This document shows, one piece after another, positions 16,163 through 24,055 of a stretch of DNA of 25,225 nt (positions are counted from its first letter, which is position 1; each line of letters opens with the position of its first letter). The stretch comes from Rickettsiales bacterium UBA2645 (GTDB taxonomy: Bacteria > Pseudomonadota > Alphaproteobacteria > Rickettsiales > UBA1997): the NCBI GenBank assembly GCA_002359655.1, contig DENL01000015.1, positions 9,608 to 34,832 of the forward strand, given 5' to 3'. The notes under the pieces were generated by a model, which was not told the DNA's origin, ran no database searches, and saw only the letters and a list, made by a program, of their open reading frames with translations. A program made the position numbers and the translations under genes.

Positions 16163-16603
16163 ATGGAAATTAATTTCTACCAATGTGATGAGAGCCTTGT
16201 TAAATCAATTGCTCCGCTGACTCTGAAAATTTTAGAAGAAAATAAAAAAGCTTTTGTTTTTGCTAAAGATCAGATTCGCATCAAAGAAATTGACGACGGG
16301 CTTTGGAGTTACGGCAAGAATAAATTCATTCCACATGTCACAGTTTTCGACAAAGATTTTGAACTAGAAAGACAACCAATTTTTCTTTCTAACAAAGAAG
16401 AGAATTCTAATCAGGCCGATTATTTGATTTTAGCTGACCTCGCTTCGGAAGGCTTTTTACAAAGCTTTTCACGCATCTTTTATTTTTTTGATATTCTTGA
16501 TTTAGAAACAGCAAAAGCTGCAGCAAAAAAATATCAAAAGCTGGCAACGAAATTTAACTCCTACAAAAAAGAAGATAATAAGTGGGTTAAATCAGAGATT
16601 TAA
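16163..16603 (+). CDS. holC: DNA polymerase III subunit chi
   Basis: HolC is the accessory subunit of the clamp loader that links the polymerase III holoenzyme to SSB. The sequence has the family pattern: MEINFYQ at the start, KAFVFAKDQ, then IDDGLWSYGKNKFIPHV (about 43-59), DYLILADL (about 92-99) and a C-terminal YFFDILDLETAKAAAKKYQK segment. Length 146 is normal. It lies 52 bases after rppH, possibly in the same transcript, and converges on ccoG with only 2 bases between stops. Confidence 0.88.
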   Translation: MEINFYQCDESLVKSIAPLTLKILEENKKAFVFAKDQIRIKEIDDGLWSYGKNKFIPHVTVFDKDFELERQPIFLSNKEENSNQADYLILADLASEGFLQSFSRIFYFFDILDLETAKAAAKKYQKLATKFNSYKKEDNKWVKSEI

Positions 16604-16605
16604 AT

Positions 16606-18006
16606 TTACTCAGCACTAACAAAAACAGCCTGCAGTTTCTTGATCTCAGAGCTTGATTTATCTTTAATTACAAAATCGATAAGACTTCTTCCTTCAGTAT
16701 TTTTCTCTACAAAACTTTTTGGCAAAATCACATAAACTTTGAAAGTTTCGATCGAGTCATGATCAACAAAAATATTTTTTTCACTACTTTGGTCAAAAGA
16801 TTGAAACTTGATCTCAGCTTCTTCAGGAGAAGAGATTGAAAGCTCGAAAGTTTTTTTCTCGTGAGTTTTATTCATTATTTTTATAGCATATCCATTTCTT
16901 ACAGAGCCATTGGAAAGCGTTACAAACATTGGATTGCGATCAGAAACTATATTGGCATCTAAAACTGATTTGGTTGCCAAACTAAAAATCATCAAACCCG
17001 ATACGATAAGTAAAATGGCGCAGTAGTAAAAAGTTCTGAATCTAAAAAAGCGGAATTTATTTTTAGCGCTTGGATTGAGTAGATTTTTTTCAGTATCGTA
17101 GCGAATCAAACCTTTTGGTCTGCCAATTTTTTCCATCACATTATCACAAGCGTCAACACACAAACCGCAAGCAATACACTCCATTTGCAAACCGTTTCTG
17201 ATGTCAATACCAGTTGGACAAACCACAACACATTGTTTGCAATCAATACAATCACCACGATTTTCGAAAGTTTCACCTTGCTTATGTTTGCCGCGTGGCT
17301 CGCCGCGATTTTTATCGTAAGTGATGATTAAAGTATTTTCGTCAAACATGGCCGATTGAAAGCGCGAATAAGGACACATATAAGTACAAACATGTTCGCG
17401 AGCAAAACCAGCCATGATATAAGTTGCAGCGGCGATTCCCAAAATCCAGCCCAAAGCCACAAAACCAATTTGTAGAGAAATAAGGTTTTTAAGCAGATCA
17501 AAAGCATCGTTAAAATAAGATGCGAAACCAATTCCAGTAATCAGGCTTGCCAAAATCCAACAAATATGAGTTGCGAATTTGCGCCAAAATTTTTCAAAAG
17601 AATTTCTGCGATCCAGAATAATTCGATCATTGCGATCACCTTGGAAAAATCTTTCAATAACGATAAAAATATCAGTCCAAACTGTCTGAAAACAAGCATA
17701 GCCACACCAAATTCGACCAAAAAGTGAAGTAATAAAAAATAGCGTGATAGCGGCAATTATTAAAATTCCAGCCAAGTAAAAAACTTCCTGCGGCCAAATT
17801 TCTATGCCAAAAAAATAAGCTTTACCATTGGATAAATCGATCAAAATTGCCTGATTTGGCGCGCCTTCGCCGCGATCAAAACGGATTAAAGGAAACAACA
17901 AATAAATACTTAAAAAAACTATATTCAGGATTGATTTAATTTTTCTAAATCTGCCTTTTACATTTTGTGGATAGAGGCGTTTCTTGGCTTCAAAAAGCTT
18001 TGCCAT
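16606..18006 (-). CDS. ccoG: cytochrome c oxidase accessory protein CcoG (FixG)
   Basis: CcoG is an inner-membrane iron-sulfur protein that acts as a cupric reductase in copper delivery to cbb3-type oxidase. Seen are about five hydrophobic segments in the first 200 residues and one near 340. Cysteine motifs are GRIWCGYACFQTVW (about 98-111) and CTYMCPYSRFQ. Two ferredoxin-type clusters lie at about 248-290 (CIDCKQCVVVCPTGI and CIACGLCVDACDNV). An immunoglobulin-like C-terminal domain follows. Length 466 is usual. The gene is normally beside ccoNOQP; here it stands alone, which suggests that cbb3 oxidase is encoded elsewhere. I see no convincing FNR box upstream. Confidence 0.95.
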   Translation of the reverse strand: MAKLFEAKKRLYPQNVKGRFRKIKSILNIVFLSIYLLFPLIRFDRGEGAPNQAILIDLSNGKAYFFGIEIWPQEVFYLAGILIIAAITLFFITSLFGRIWCGYACFQTVWTDIFIVIERFFQGDRNDRIILDRRNSFEKFWRKFATHICWILASLITGIGFASYFNDAFDLLKNLISLQIGFVALGWILGIAAATYIMAGFAREHVCTYMCPYSRFQSAMFDENTLIITYDKNRGEPRGKHKQGETFENRGDCIDCKQCVVVCPTGIDIRNGLQMECIACGLCVDACDNVMEKIGRPKGLIRYDTEKNLLNPSAKNKFRFFRFRTFYYCAILLIVSGLMIFSLATKSVLDANIVSDRNPMFVTLSNGSVRNGYAIKIMNKTHEKKTFELSISSPEEAEIKFQSFDQSSEKNIFVDHDSIETFKVYVILPKSFVEKNTEGRSLIDFVIKDKSSSEIKKLQAVFVSAE

Positions 18007-18110
18007 GTTTTTATATTTTAAGTTTTGGGATAAATTATTTTTTGATTTAAAGTTGATGATAAAAAAATCTCTTTATTAATATTAGCTAAATCTTTCATTT
18101 AAATCAGAGC

Positions 18111-18148
18111 TTGACAAAAAATCTTTGATCTCTAGTTTGCCGCGCCTC
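18111..18148 (+). promoter_or_regulatory. rplU-rpmA promoter with CTAGTTTGCCGCGCCTC block
   Basis: TTGACA (18111-18116) is a perfect -35. After 16 bases comes TAGTTT (18133-18138), followed by the very GC-rich discriminator GCCGCGCC and TCTTT. The block CTAGTTTGCCGCGCCTCTTT (18132-18151) is shared, but for one base and one G insertion, with the rpsF promoter. A GC-rich discriminator suggests growth-rate or stringent control. The leader would be about 75-80 nt. Confidence 0.65.
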
Positions 18149-18159
18149 TTTGTCAGATT

Positions 18160-18171
18160 TGCTCTTTGATG
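18160..18171 (+). promoter_or_regulatory. boxA-like element in the rplU leader
   Basis: TGCTCTTTGATG matches the rRNA boxA TGCTCTTTAACA in its first eight bases and at 9 of 12 in all. It lies about 15 bases downstream of the inferred start site, where an antitermination element would be expected. A second partial copy (GATGCTCTTAGC) overlaps its end at 18169-18180. NusB/S10-dependent boxA sites exist in some ribosomal protein leaders, but function here is inferred. Confidence 0.4.
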
Positions 18172-18222
18172 CTCTTAGCTGCTTATCTCTTCTGACAGCA
18201 TAATTTTTCTTAAAAATTTAAC

Positions 18223-18537
18223 ATGTTCGCAATCATTGAAACTGGCGGCAAGCAATATCGCGTTGCGCCAAACGAAAGAATCACTGTTGAAAAAATCGAA
18301 GGCGAAGTTGGATCGAAAATCACTTTGAATGATGTATTATTTTTTCAAAACGAAAAAGCTGAAACAACCTTTGGCAGCCCTCTAATCAAAGGCGCACAAG
18401 TTGAAGCTGAAATCGTAAAAACTTACAAAGGTAAAAAAGTTATCATCTTCAAAAAAAGAAGAAGACAAAACTCTAGAAGAAAACAAGGTCACCGCCAGTT
18501 CAGAACTGAGATCAGAATCTTGTCAATTAAAGCTTAA
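18223..18537 (+). CDS. rplU: 50S ribosomal protein L21
   Basis: L21 is a large-subunit protein that contacts 23S rRNA domain II and L20. The start MFAIIETGGKQYRVAPNERI is diagnostic. The middle has the usual GEVGSKITLNDVLFF and FGSPLIKGAQVEAEIV segments. The C-terminus is basic (KRRRQNSRRKQGHRQFRT) and ends IRILSIKA. Length 104 is normal. It is followed after 70 bases by rpmA, the standard order. No Shine-Dalgarno sequence is seen before the ATG. Confidence 0.98.
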   Translation: MFAIIETGGKQYRVAPNERITVEKIEGEVGSKITLNDVLFFQNEKAETTFGSPLIKGAQVEAEIVKTYKGKKVIIFKKRRRQNSRRKQGHRQFRTEIRILSIKA

Positions 18538-18607
18538 CATTCATTTTAATACAGCAACTTTCAGTCTTTATGTTGATTGAGTTGTTTAATCAAATCACGG
18601 AGTAACC

Positions 18608-18877
18608 ATGGCCACCAAGAAAGCCGGCGGTAGTTCACGAAACGGTCGCGATTCGGCAGGCAGAAGATTAGGCGTTAAAAAATACGGTTCGCAATTTGTT
18701 ATCCCAGGCAACATTATTGTTCGCCAAAGAGGAACAAAATGGCATCCTGGTAAAAATGTTGGGATCGGTAAAGATCACACAATTTTTGCTAAAATTGAAG
18801 GTATCGTTACCTTTGTTAAAAGCGCGCGCAAAGACAGAATTTACATCGATGTAAATCCGATTGCTGCAGCAAACTAG
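18608..18877 (+). CDS. rpmA: 50S ribosomal protein L27
   Basis: L27 reaches with its N-terminus towards the peptidyl transferase centre. The start MATKKAGGSSRNGRDSAGRR is diagnostic. The body has LGVKKYGSQFVIPGNIIVRQ, RGTKWHPGKNVGIGKDHTIF and a final beta segment. There is no N-terminal pro-sequence, so it is not of the Firmicutes processed type. Length 89 is normal. GGAG at 18599-18602 is a clear ribosome binding site, one of the few in the window. A terminator follows the stop within 7 bases. obgE, the common next gene, is absent. Confidence 0.98.
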   Translation: MATKKAGGSSRNGRDSAGRRLGVKKYGSQFVIPGNIIVRQRGTKWHPGKNVGIGKDHTIFAKIEGIVTFVKSARKDRIYIDVNPIAAAN

Positions 18878-18883
18878 TTTTTC

Positions 18884-18910
18884 AAAAGCCCGATTTATTT
18901 GGGCTTTTTT
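18884..18910 (+). terminator. Rho-independent terminator after rpmA
   Basis: AAAAGCCC (18884-18891) pairs with GGGCTTTT (18901-18908) around a 9-base loop, and the T run continues to 18910. It lies directly after the rpmA stop and ends rplU-rpmA before the tRNA gene. Confidence 0.85.
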
Positions 18911-18943
18911 ATTTCGGATTTGAATCTCTTTTCAAATCAAGTC

Positions 18944-19028
18944 GCGGATATGGCGAAATTGGCAGACGCACTAGACTTAGGATCTAGCGCCGCAAGGCAT
19001 GTGGGTTCAAGTCCCTCTATCCGCACCA
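18944..19028 (+). tRNA. tRNA-Leu (anticodon UAG)
   Basis: The 85-nt sequence folds as a class II tRNA. The acceptor stem is GCGGATA (18944-18950) with TATCCGC (19018-19024), the discriminator base is A and CCA is encoded (19026-19028). The anticodon stem is CTAGA/TCTAG with loop CTTAGGA, giving anticodon TAG at 18978-18980, which reads CUA and CUG. There is a long variable arm and a GGTTCAAGTCC T arm. The D arm has the TGGCGAAATTGGCAGACGC pattern of leucine tRNAs. It lies 33 bases after the rpmA terminator. Confidence 0.97.
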
Positions 19029-19102
19029 TAAAATTTCCTCTTTACAAAAACCCACTCGATAAATTTTTCCCAAAAAATTTATTAATAGATCAAGAAATCT
19101 GA

Positions 19103-19132
19103 TTGCTATTTTTAGGCTTTTTGATTTAGAAT
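19103..19132 (+). promoter_or_regulatory. candidate tig promoter
   Basis: TTGCTA (19103-19108), an 18-base spacer and TAGAAT (19127-19132; 5 of 6 in the -10) lie in the 200-base gap between tRNA-Leu and tig. The leader would be about 90 nt. The -35 is poor. Nothing else of note is seen in this gap. Confidence 0.3.
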
Positions 19133-19228
19133 TTCTCAGTCAATTCAGCTCGCAATCACTTAGGCAAATTTTGCTCATTAAATATTTTTTCACAATCCAT
19201 TTTAACCTAGATAACAAAGGCTCTTCTC

Positions 19229-20575
19229 ATGGAAGTAATAATAAAAAATACCTTGGATAAAAAACTAAAAAAAGATTACCAAATCATCATTCCGCACCAA
19301 ATTATTGATACCAAGATCAGTGAAAATATAGCTAAAATTAAATCTAACTTTTCTCTTAAAGGCTTTAGAAAAGGTCAAGTACCAAATGATGTAATCAAGC
19401 AAAAATATGGCCAATCAATCATGGCTGATGAGGCGGATAAAATCATTTCTGATACTTTGAAAAAAATCGTTAAAGACAATAACTTTAAACCTGCCTTGCC
19501 GCCAAAAATCGATGTCAAAACTTTTGAAGAAGGCAAAAACATTGAGCTTACGGCATCATTTGAACTTTACCCCATAGTTCCTGAAATCGAATTAGCCAAA
19601 GCAAAAGTAGTAAAAAGAGAAGCTGAAGTTACAAAAAATGATGTTGATGAAGCTTTGAATAAATTGCTTAAATACTACCGCACTTGGGATGAACAAGACA
19701 AATCATATAAAGCTAAAACTGGTGATACAGTTAATATCGATTATGTTGGCAAAATCGATAAAGTTGAATTTGAAGGCGGAGCCGCAAAATCTTATCAATT
19801 AGAGCTCGGCTCCAAAAACTTCATCGATAATTTTGAAGATCAATTAGTTGGTAAAAGAGCTGGAGATCAAGTTAAAGTGAAGGTGAAATTTCCCAAAGAA
19901 TATCATAAAGCTGAGTTCGCTGGCAAAGCTGCCGAATTCGATGTAACAATAAACAAAATTTTGATTGGCAAACTGCCAGAAATTAATGATGCCTTCATCA
20001 AAGAAAACTTTGGAATTGAGAGTAAATCCAAACTTGAAGAAGAAGTCAAAAAACAAGTTGAGGGCAATTATCATGGCATCAGCCGCAATTTGTTTAAAAA
20101 AGAATTTTTCGACTTTGCCAATAAAAAATATGATTTCGAATTACCAAATGGCTTGGTCGAAGAACAACTAAATACTCTTTGGGCTGAAGTAGAAGAAGAG
20201 TTAAAAGCCAATCCAGATAAATTCAAAAACGATAAAGAGAAAGAGAAAGAAAAATCAAAAAAACGCGAAGTAGCCGAGCGTATGATTCGTTGCGGCATTA
20301 TTTTAAGCGAATTGGCGCAAAAACACAAAATTGAAGTCACCAATGATGACATCAACAAGGAATTGAGAAAAATTTTATCTCGCTTCCAAGGCCAAGAAAA
20401 AGCCGTGATGGAATATTATCAAAAAAACACTGATGCAATTCAACAATTGAAAGGTTCAATAATTGAAGAGAAAACTATCGACTTCATCCTATCACAAGAG
20501 GCAATCGAAAAGAAAAAGATCTCAATCAAAGATTTGGACAAAACTTGGCAAAAAGCCAGTGCCGAAGATTTATAA
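19229..20575 (+). CDS. tig: trigger factor (ribosome-associated chaperone, peptidyl-prolyl isomerase)
   Basis: Trigger factor docks at the exit tunnel through L23 and shields nascent chains. The N-terminal ribosome-binding domain has the signature FSLKGFRKGQVPNDVIKQKYG (about 41-61). The FKBP-type isomerase domain is at about 160-250 (GDTVNIDYVGKID, FEGGAAKSYQLELGSKNFI). The long helical C-terminal domain follows. Length 448 is normal. A run of lysines and glutamates (DKEKEKEKSKK, about 334-344) sits in the C-terminal domain. AAAGG about 9 bases before the ATG is a plausible ribosome binding site. psd follows after 34 bases. Confidence 0.96.
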   Translation: MEVIIKNTLDKKLKKDYQIIIPHQIIDTKISENIAKIKSNFSLKGFRKGQVPNDVIKQKYGQSIMADEADKIISDTLKKIVKDNNFKPALPPKIDVKTFEEGKNIELTASFELYPIVPEIELAKAKVVKREAEVTKNDVDEALNKLLKYYRTWDEQDKSYKAKTGDTVNIDYVGKIDKVEFEGGAAKSYQLELGSKNFIDNFEDQLVGKRAGDQVKVKVKFPKEYHKAEFAGKAAEFDVTINKILIGKLPEINDAFIKENFGIESKSKLEEEVKKQVEGNYHGISRNLFKKEFFDFANKKYDFELPNGLVEEQLNTLWAEVEEELKANPDKFKNDKEKEKEKSKKREVAERMIRCGIILSELAQKHKIEVTNDDINKELRKILSRFQGQEKAVMEYYQKNTDAIQQLKGSIIEEKTIDFILSQEAIEKKKISIKDLDKTWQKASAEDL

Positions 20576-20609
20576 ATCTAAACATATTCAAACAATTAAC
20601 TAAAAATTT

Positions 20610-21284
20610 ATGCAAAATTTCATCGACGCTTTAAAGCTAGCCTCTTTTCCAATTCATAAAGAAGGTTATAAATTCATCATAATCTTCGCCCTAGTAACAA
20701 TTCTGATTTCTCTTCTTAGCAGCAAATTAGGATTAGTTGGACTTGTTTTAACTTTATGGTGCATCTTTTTCTTTCGTGATCCTGAAAGAGTTATTCCAAC
20801 TGAAGCAAATTCTATTATCAGCCCAGCTGACGGGGTTGTTACCCTAATTGAAAATGGAGTTGCAGCACCTGAAGATTTGGGTTTTGGCGATAGAAAATTC
20901 AACAAGATGAGCGTTTTTTTAAATGTTTTTAATGTTCATGTAAATCGTATTCCAGTTAATGGAAAAGTTACTAAAGTTAGCTACAAAGCTGGAAAATTCT
21001 TAAGCGCCAACGTTGCAGAAGCTAGCACAGAAAATGAAAGAAATTCGGTCGTTGTTAAAACTGAAAATGGTACTGAGATTATTTTTGTACAAGTTGCTGG
21101 CTTGGTCGCTTGCCGTATTGTTTCTGACATCAAAGAAGGACAAGAAGTTAAAGCTGGAGATCGTTATGGCATTATTCGTTTTGGTAGCCGTGCTGATCTT
21201 TACTTCCCAGAAAACGTTGAAATAAAAGCCATGATTGGCCAAACCATGATTGGCGGCGAAACCATCATTGCGAAATTAAATTAA
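20610..21284 (+). CDS. psd: phosphatidylserine decarboxylase proenzyme, short form
   Basis: Psd makes phosphatidylethanolamine from phosphatidylserine at the inner membrane. It is a pyruvoyl enzyme that cuts itself between Gly and Ser. The cleavage site is FGSR with S193 becoming the pyruvoyl group. FFFRDPER and ISPADGVVTLIE (about 70-81) are typical, and HVNRIPVNGKV carries the catalytic His. One or two hydrophobic segments at about 22-55 anchor it. Length 224 fits the short alphaproteobacterial/archaeal-type family, not the longer E. coli type. pssA, a frequent partner, is not next to it. The next gene starts 8 bases after its stop. Confidence 0.95.
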   Translation: MQNFIDALKLASFPIHKEGYKFIIIFALVTILISLLSSKLGLVGLVLTLWCIFFFRDPERVIPTEANSIISPADGVVTLIENGVAAPEDLGFGDRKFNKMSVFLNVFNVHVNRIPVNGKVTKVSYKAGKFLSANVAEASTENERNSVVVKTENGTEIIFVQVAGLVACRIVSDIKEGQEVKAGDRYGIIRFGSRADLYFPENVEIKAMIGQTMIGGETIIAKLN

Positions 21285-21292
21285 AATCAAAA

Positions 21293-22828
21293 ATGCGTTC
21301 TCCAAATATTCAAAAGCTAAATTCAAAACGCGAAGAAGCTAGAATGGGTGGCGGTCAAAAAAAAATCGACCTGCAGCACTCAAAGGGTAAACTGACTGCC
21401 AGGGAAAGAATCGAAGTCTTACTTGATGCCGATTCTTTTGAAGAATATGGTCTTTATGTTGAACATCGCTGCTCGGACTTTGAGATGGAAGATAAAAAAC
21501 ATCCAGGAGATGGCGTAATCACCGGACAAGGAACTATCAACGGTCGTTTGGTTTTTGTTTATAGCCAAGACTTTACTGTTATGGGCGGATCTCTTGGTGA
21601 AGCTCATGCTAAAAAAATCTGCCATGTTTTGGACAAAGCTATGCAAGTTGGATCACCAGTTGTTGGCATTAATGATTCCGGCGGAGCGCGTATTCAAGAA
21701 GGCGTGGATTCACTTGGCGGATATGGCGAAATATTTCAAAGAAATGTTGATGCCAGCGGCGTGATTCCACAAATTTCTTTAATCATGGGACCTTGCGCTG
21801 GTGGTGCAGTCTATTCGCCGGCTTTGACTGACTTTACCATAATGGTTGAAGGCTCGTCTTACATGTTTGTAACGGGACCAGAAGTTGTTAAAACCGTTAC
21901 TCACGAAACTGTCACTCAAGAAGATTTGGGCGGCGCTTCAGTTCATGGCGTAAAAAGTGGCGTAGCCCATTTAACTTTTAAAAGTGATATTGAGGCGCTT
22001 TTACAAACTCGTCGCTTGATAAACTTCTTACCACTTTCCAATAAAGAATCGACTCCACAAATTCCAACTGATGATGAAGCTGATCGCGTTGATGTTTCTT
22101 TAAATACTTTGGTTCCAGAAAATCCAAACCAACCTTACGACATGACTGAGTTGGTAGAAAAAATTTTGGACGAAGGAGACTTTTTTGAAATACAACCAAA
22201 TTATGCCAAAAATATTATTGTTGGATTTGGTCGTTTAGAAGGCGAAACAGTTGGTATTATTGCTAATCAACCGATGAATCTGGCTGGCTGCTTAGATATC
22301 AAAGCCAGCGAAAAGGCGGCTCGCTTCATTCGCTTCTGTGACGCTTTCAACATTCCACTTTTAACTTTTGTTGATGTTCCAGGATTTTTGCCGGGTTGCG
22401 ATCAAGAGCATAGTGGCATTATCCGTCACGGCGCAAAATTGCTTTATGCCTATGCCGAAGCCACGGTTCCAAAAATTACTGTAATCGCCAGAAAAGCTTA
22501 CGGTGGCGCTTATATTGTAATGAACTCAAAACACTTGCGTGGAGATGTAAACTACGCTTGGGCTAATGCTGAGATTGCCGTTATGGGCCCTGAGGGTGCG
22601 GTTGAAATTATCTTTCGTGAAGAAGCTAAAGATCCAGAAAGTAAAGCCAAAAAAGTTGCCGAGTATCGCGAGAAATTCGCCTCACCTTTTGTAGCAGCGT
22701 CACGTGGTTTTATTGACGAAGTAATTCGTCCGCAAAATACGCGCAAAAGAATTTGCAAATCTTTGCAGATTTTGAAAAATAAAGAAATCATCAAGCCTTG
22801 GAAAAAGCACGACAATCTGCCTTTATAA
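21293..22828 (+). CDS. pccB: propionyl-CoA carboxylase beta chain (carboxyltransferase)
   Basis: This is a biotin-dependent carboxyltransferase transferring CO2 from carboxybiotin to an acyl-CoA, here most likely propionyl-CoA to give methylmalonyl-CoA. The N half has KLTARERIEVLLDADSFEE (about 34-52), GGSLGEAHAKKICHVLDKA, VGINDSGGARIQEGVDSLGG (acyl-CoA oxyanion loop) and GPCAGGAVYSPALTDF. The C half has DVPGFLPGCDQEHSGIIRHG and ARKAYGGAYIVMNSKHLRGD. Length 511 matches PccB and is well above AccD (about 300). Methylcrotonyl- or acetyl-CoA substrates are less likely but cannot be excluded. The alpha (biotin carboxylase) gene is not in the window. A bidirectional terminator follows. Confidence 0.92.
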   Translation: MRSPNIQKLNSKREEARMGGGQKKIDLQHSKGKLTARERIEVLLDADSFEEYGLYVEHRCSDFEMEDKKHPGDGVITGQGTINGRLVFVYSQDFTVMGGSLGEAHAKKICHVLDKAMQVGSPVVGINDSGGARIQEGVDSLGGYGEIFQRNVDASGVIPQISLIMGPCAGGAVYSPALTDFTIMVEGSSYMFVTGPEVVKTVTHETVTQEDLGGASVHGVKSGVAHLTFKSDIEALLQTRRLINFLPLSNKESTPQIPTDDEADRVDVSLNTLVPENPNQPYDMTELVEKILDEGDFFEIQPNYAKNIIVGFGRLEGETVGIIANQPMNLAGCLDIKASEKAARFIRFCDAFNIPLLTFVDVPGFLPGCDQEHSGIIRHGAKLLYAYAEATVPKITVIARKAYGGAYIVMNSKHLRGDVNYAWANAEIAVMGPEGAVEIIFREEAKDPESKAKKVAEYREKFASPFVAASRGFIDEVIRPQNTRKRICKSLQILKNKEIIKPWKKHDNLPL

Positions 22829-22845
22829 GGATTAAAATTAATTAT

Positions 22846-22887
22846 AAAAAAAGCCGTTTATCAAATTTTTTGATGAACGGCTTTTTT
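22846..22887. terminator. bidirectional Rho-independent terminator between pccB and queE
   Basis: AAAAAAGCCGTTTATCAAA (22847-22865) pairs with TTTGATGAACGGCTTTTTT (22869-22887) with one G-T pair and a 3-base loop. Flanking A and T runs give a U tail in both directions. It lies between the stops of pccB (22828, plus) and queE (22895, minus), so it serves both. Confidence 0.92.
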
Positions 22888-22894
22888 GTTTGCT

Positions 22895-23572
22895 TTATCT
22901 GATTCCCAAAATTTTGTGCATCTGCATGGAAAGAAAATATCCGTACTGATCGCAAAGCTGCGCTGCATATTTCAAATTAGCTTTATTTTTGACTTCATCA
23001 TACTCGTCCATTGGCTGGACATATACTGGAATATGTAACTTTGATTGCCCAACTTCAGTAATAGTAGAATAGTTTTTATTAGTTTTAGAAATTATAAATT
23101 TGAAAGCGCTAACACGCGAAAGAAGATCTGGCCTGATTTGGTGGTAGATATTATTAGTAACTTTTGGCGAGCAGATTATTTTTACTTGCTTGGGCAATTC
23201 ACGAAAAATCAAACCATTAGTTTCGATTTGTAGTAGAAAATCTAATTTTACTAATTCCTCACAAAGCTTTGTAATTGGCTGACGCATCGGCTCTCCGCCA
23301 GTAATTACAATTAATTTTCTAATAATTTTTTCTTCAGAATTTTTTGCTAAACACAAAACTTCAGTAATGATTTTTTCAAGTGAAAGATTTTGATAAGTTT
23401 CGAATTCAGTATCACAAAACTCGCAAGCTAAATTGCAACCACCAAGACGAATAAAGACGGCAGGCCAACCAGCATATGGCCCCTCTCCTTGAAGAGTTGG
23501 AAAGATTTCTTGAATATCTAAACTGAGTCCTTCATGAACTTCAGCTTTAAGAATCTTATTTTTACCAAACAT
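22895..23572 (-). CDS. queE: 7-carboxy-7-deazaguanine synthase
   Basis: QueE is a radical SAM enzyme that contracts 6-carboxy-tetrahydropterin to 7-carboxy-7-deazaguanine, a step to preQ0 and the tRNA base queuosine. The substrate segment EIFPTLQGEGPYAGWPAVFI (about 22-41) and the cluster motif CNLACEFC (C46, C50, C53, i.e. CxxxCxxC) are diagnostic. VITGGEPMRQ (about 89-98) binds SAM. Length 225 is usual. No queC or queD is in the window. Its ATG follows directly on the stop of the CHMI-like gene. Confidence 0.93.
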   Translation of the reverse strand: MFGKNKILKAEVHEGLSLDIQEIFPTLQGEGPYAGWPAVFIRLGGCNLACEFCDTEFETYQNLSLEKIITEVLCLAKNSEEKIIRKLIVITGGEPMRQPITKLCEELVKLDFLLQIETNGLIFRELPKQVKIICSPKVTNNIYHQIRPDLLSRVSAFKFIISKTNKNYSTITEVGQSKLHIPVYVQPMDEYDEVKNKANLKYAAQLCDQYGYFLSMQMHKILGIR

Positions 23573-23944
23573 CTACTGAAGACAAATTTTTTGGTAAGTA
23601 TCACGATTCATTTCAACAACATCGATAGTTATATCGCAGCGTTTGTTTGGAAGGTTCAAATCGGTAAAAAATTTTTCAGTGAGTTCAATAATTTTTTGAG
23701 AAAGATTTTTTCTTACCTCAACTGATCTACCGCTTAAAACTTTAAAGGTGATGTGAATAAAAGAGGACTCTGTTTGATCAGTCCTACCCACAAGATATTC
23801 ATCAAAAGAAAAGCTACGACATTTGCATTGATCAGGGTCAAAGTTTCCTGCAACATCACTCATAATATTTTGAATGTGCTTCTCTAGCTTGATAATAGAT
23901 TTTGGTTTAATATTGGAGGAGTGTTCAATGATTAGATGCGGCAT
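23573..23944 (-). CDS. 5-carboxymethyl-2-hydroxymuconate isomerase (CHMI) family tautomerase
   Basis: This 123-residue protein belongs to the tautomerase superfamily. The start MPHLIIEHSSNI puts the catalytic Pro at residue 2, which becomes the N-terminus after Met removal. The SSFIHITFKVLSGRSVEVRK segment (about 60-80) matches the FxHxTxKxxxGRSxExR pattern I recall for HpcD/HpaF. In E. coli the enzyme isomerises a ring-cleavage product of homoprotocatechuate, but no hpa gene is here, so the substrate is unknown. It is abutted by queE with no spacer. It lies about 80 bases past the 16S end hairpin on the same strand, with no clear promoter or ribosome binding site. Confidence 0.82.
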   Translation of the reverse strand: MPHLIIEHSSNIKPKSIIKLEKHIQNIMSDVAGNFDPDQCKCRSFSFDEYLVGRTDQTESSFIHITFKVLSGRSVEVRKNLSQKIIELTEKFFTDLNLPNKRCDITIDVVEMNRDTYQKICLQ

Positions 23945-24025
23945 CAGAATCGGAAGTATTGAATTAGTCGTTAAATCATCATGTTTTTTAAAAGAGAAAA
24001 ATAAAGACGATAGCTCCGCATTTTA

Positions 24026-24049
24026 AAGCCATTTCCAAAGAAATGGCTT
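24026..24049 (-). terminator. hairpin directly after 16S rRNA (terminator or processing stem)
   Basis: A perfect 10-bp stem (AAGCCATTTC 24026-24035 with GAAATGGCTT 24040-24049) and a 4-base loop lie 7 bases beyond the 16S 3' end. The T run after it on the minus strand is short (TTT then AAAA), so termination may be weak, or the stem may guide RNA processing. In a normal operon this would be the start of the 16S-23S spacer with tRNA genes; none is present. Confidence 0.55.
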
Positions 24050-24055
24050 ATTTCT

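Noticed and set aside
17953..17966. DnaA-box-like TGTGGATAG
   Set aside because: Inside the ccoG coding region, imperfect, single, with no cluster or AT-rich unwinding region.
18040..18070. Possible FNR/Anr box before ccoG
   Set aside because: Only one half site (ATCAA) is good; the partner half is a T run, so the palindrome TTGAT-N4-ATCAA is not met.
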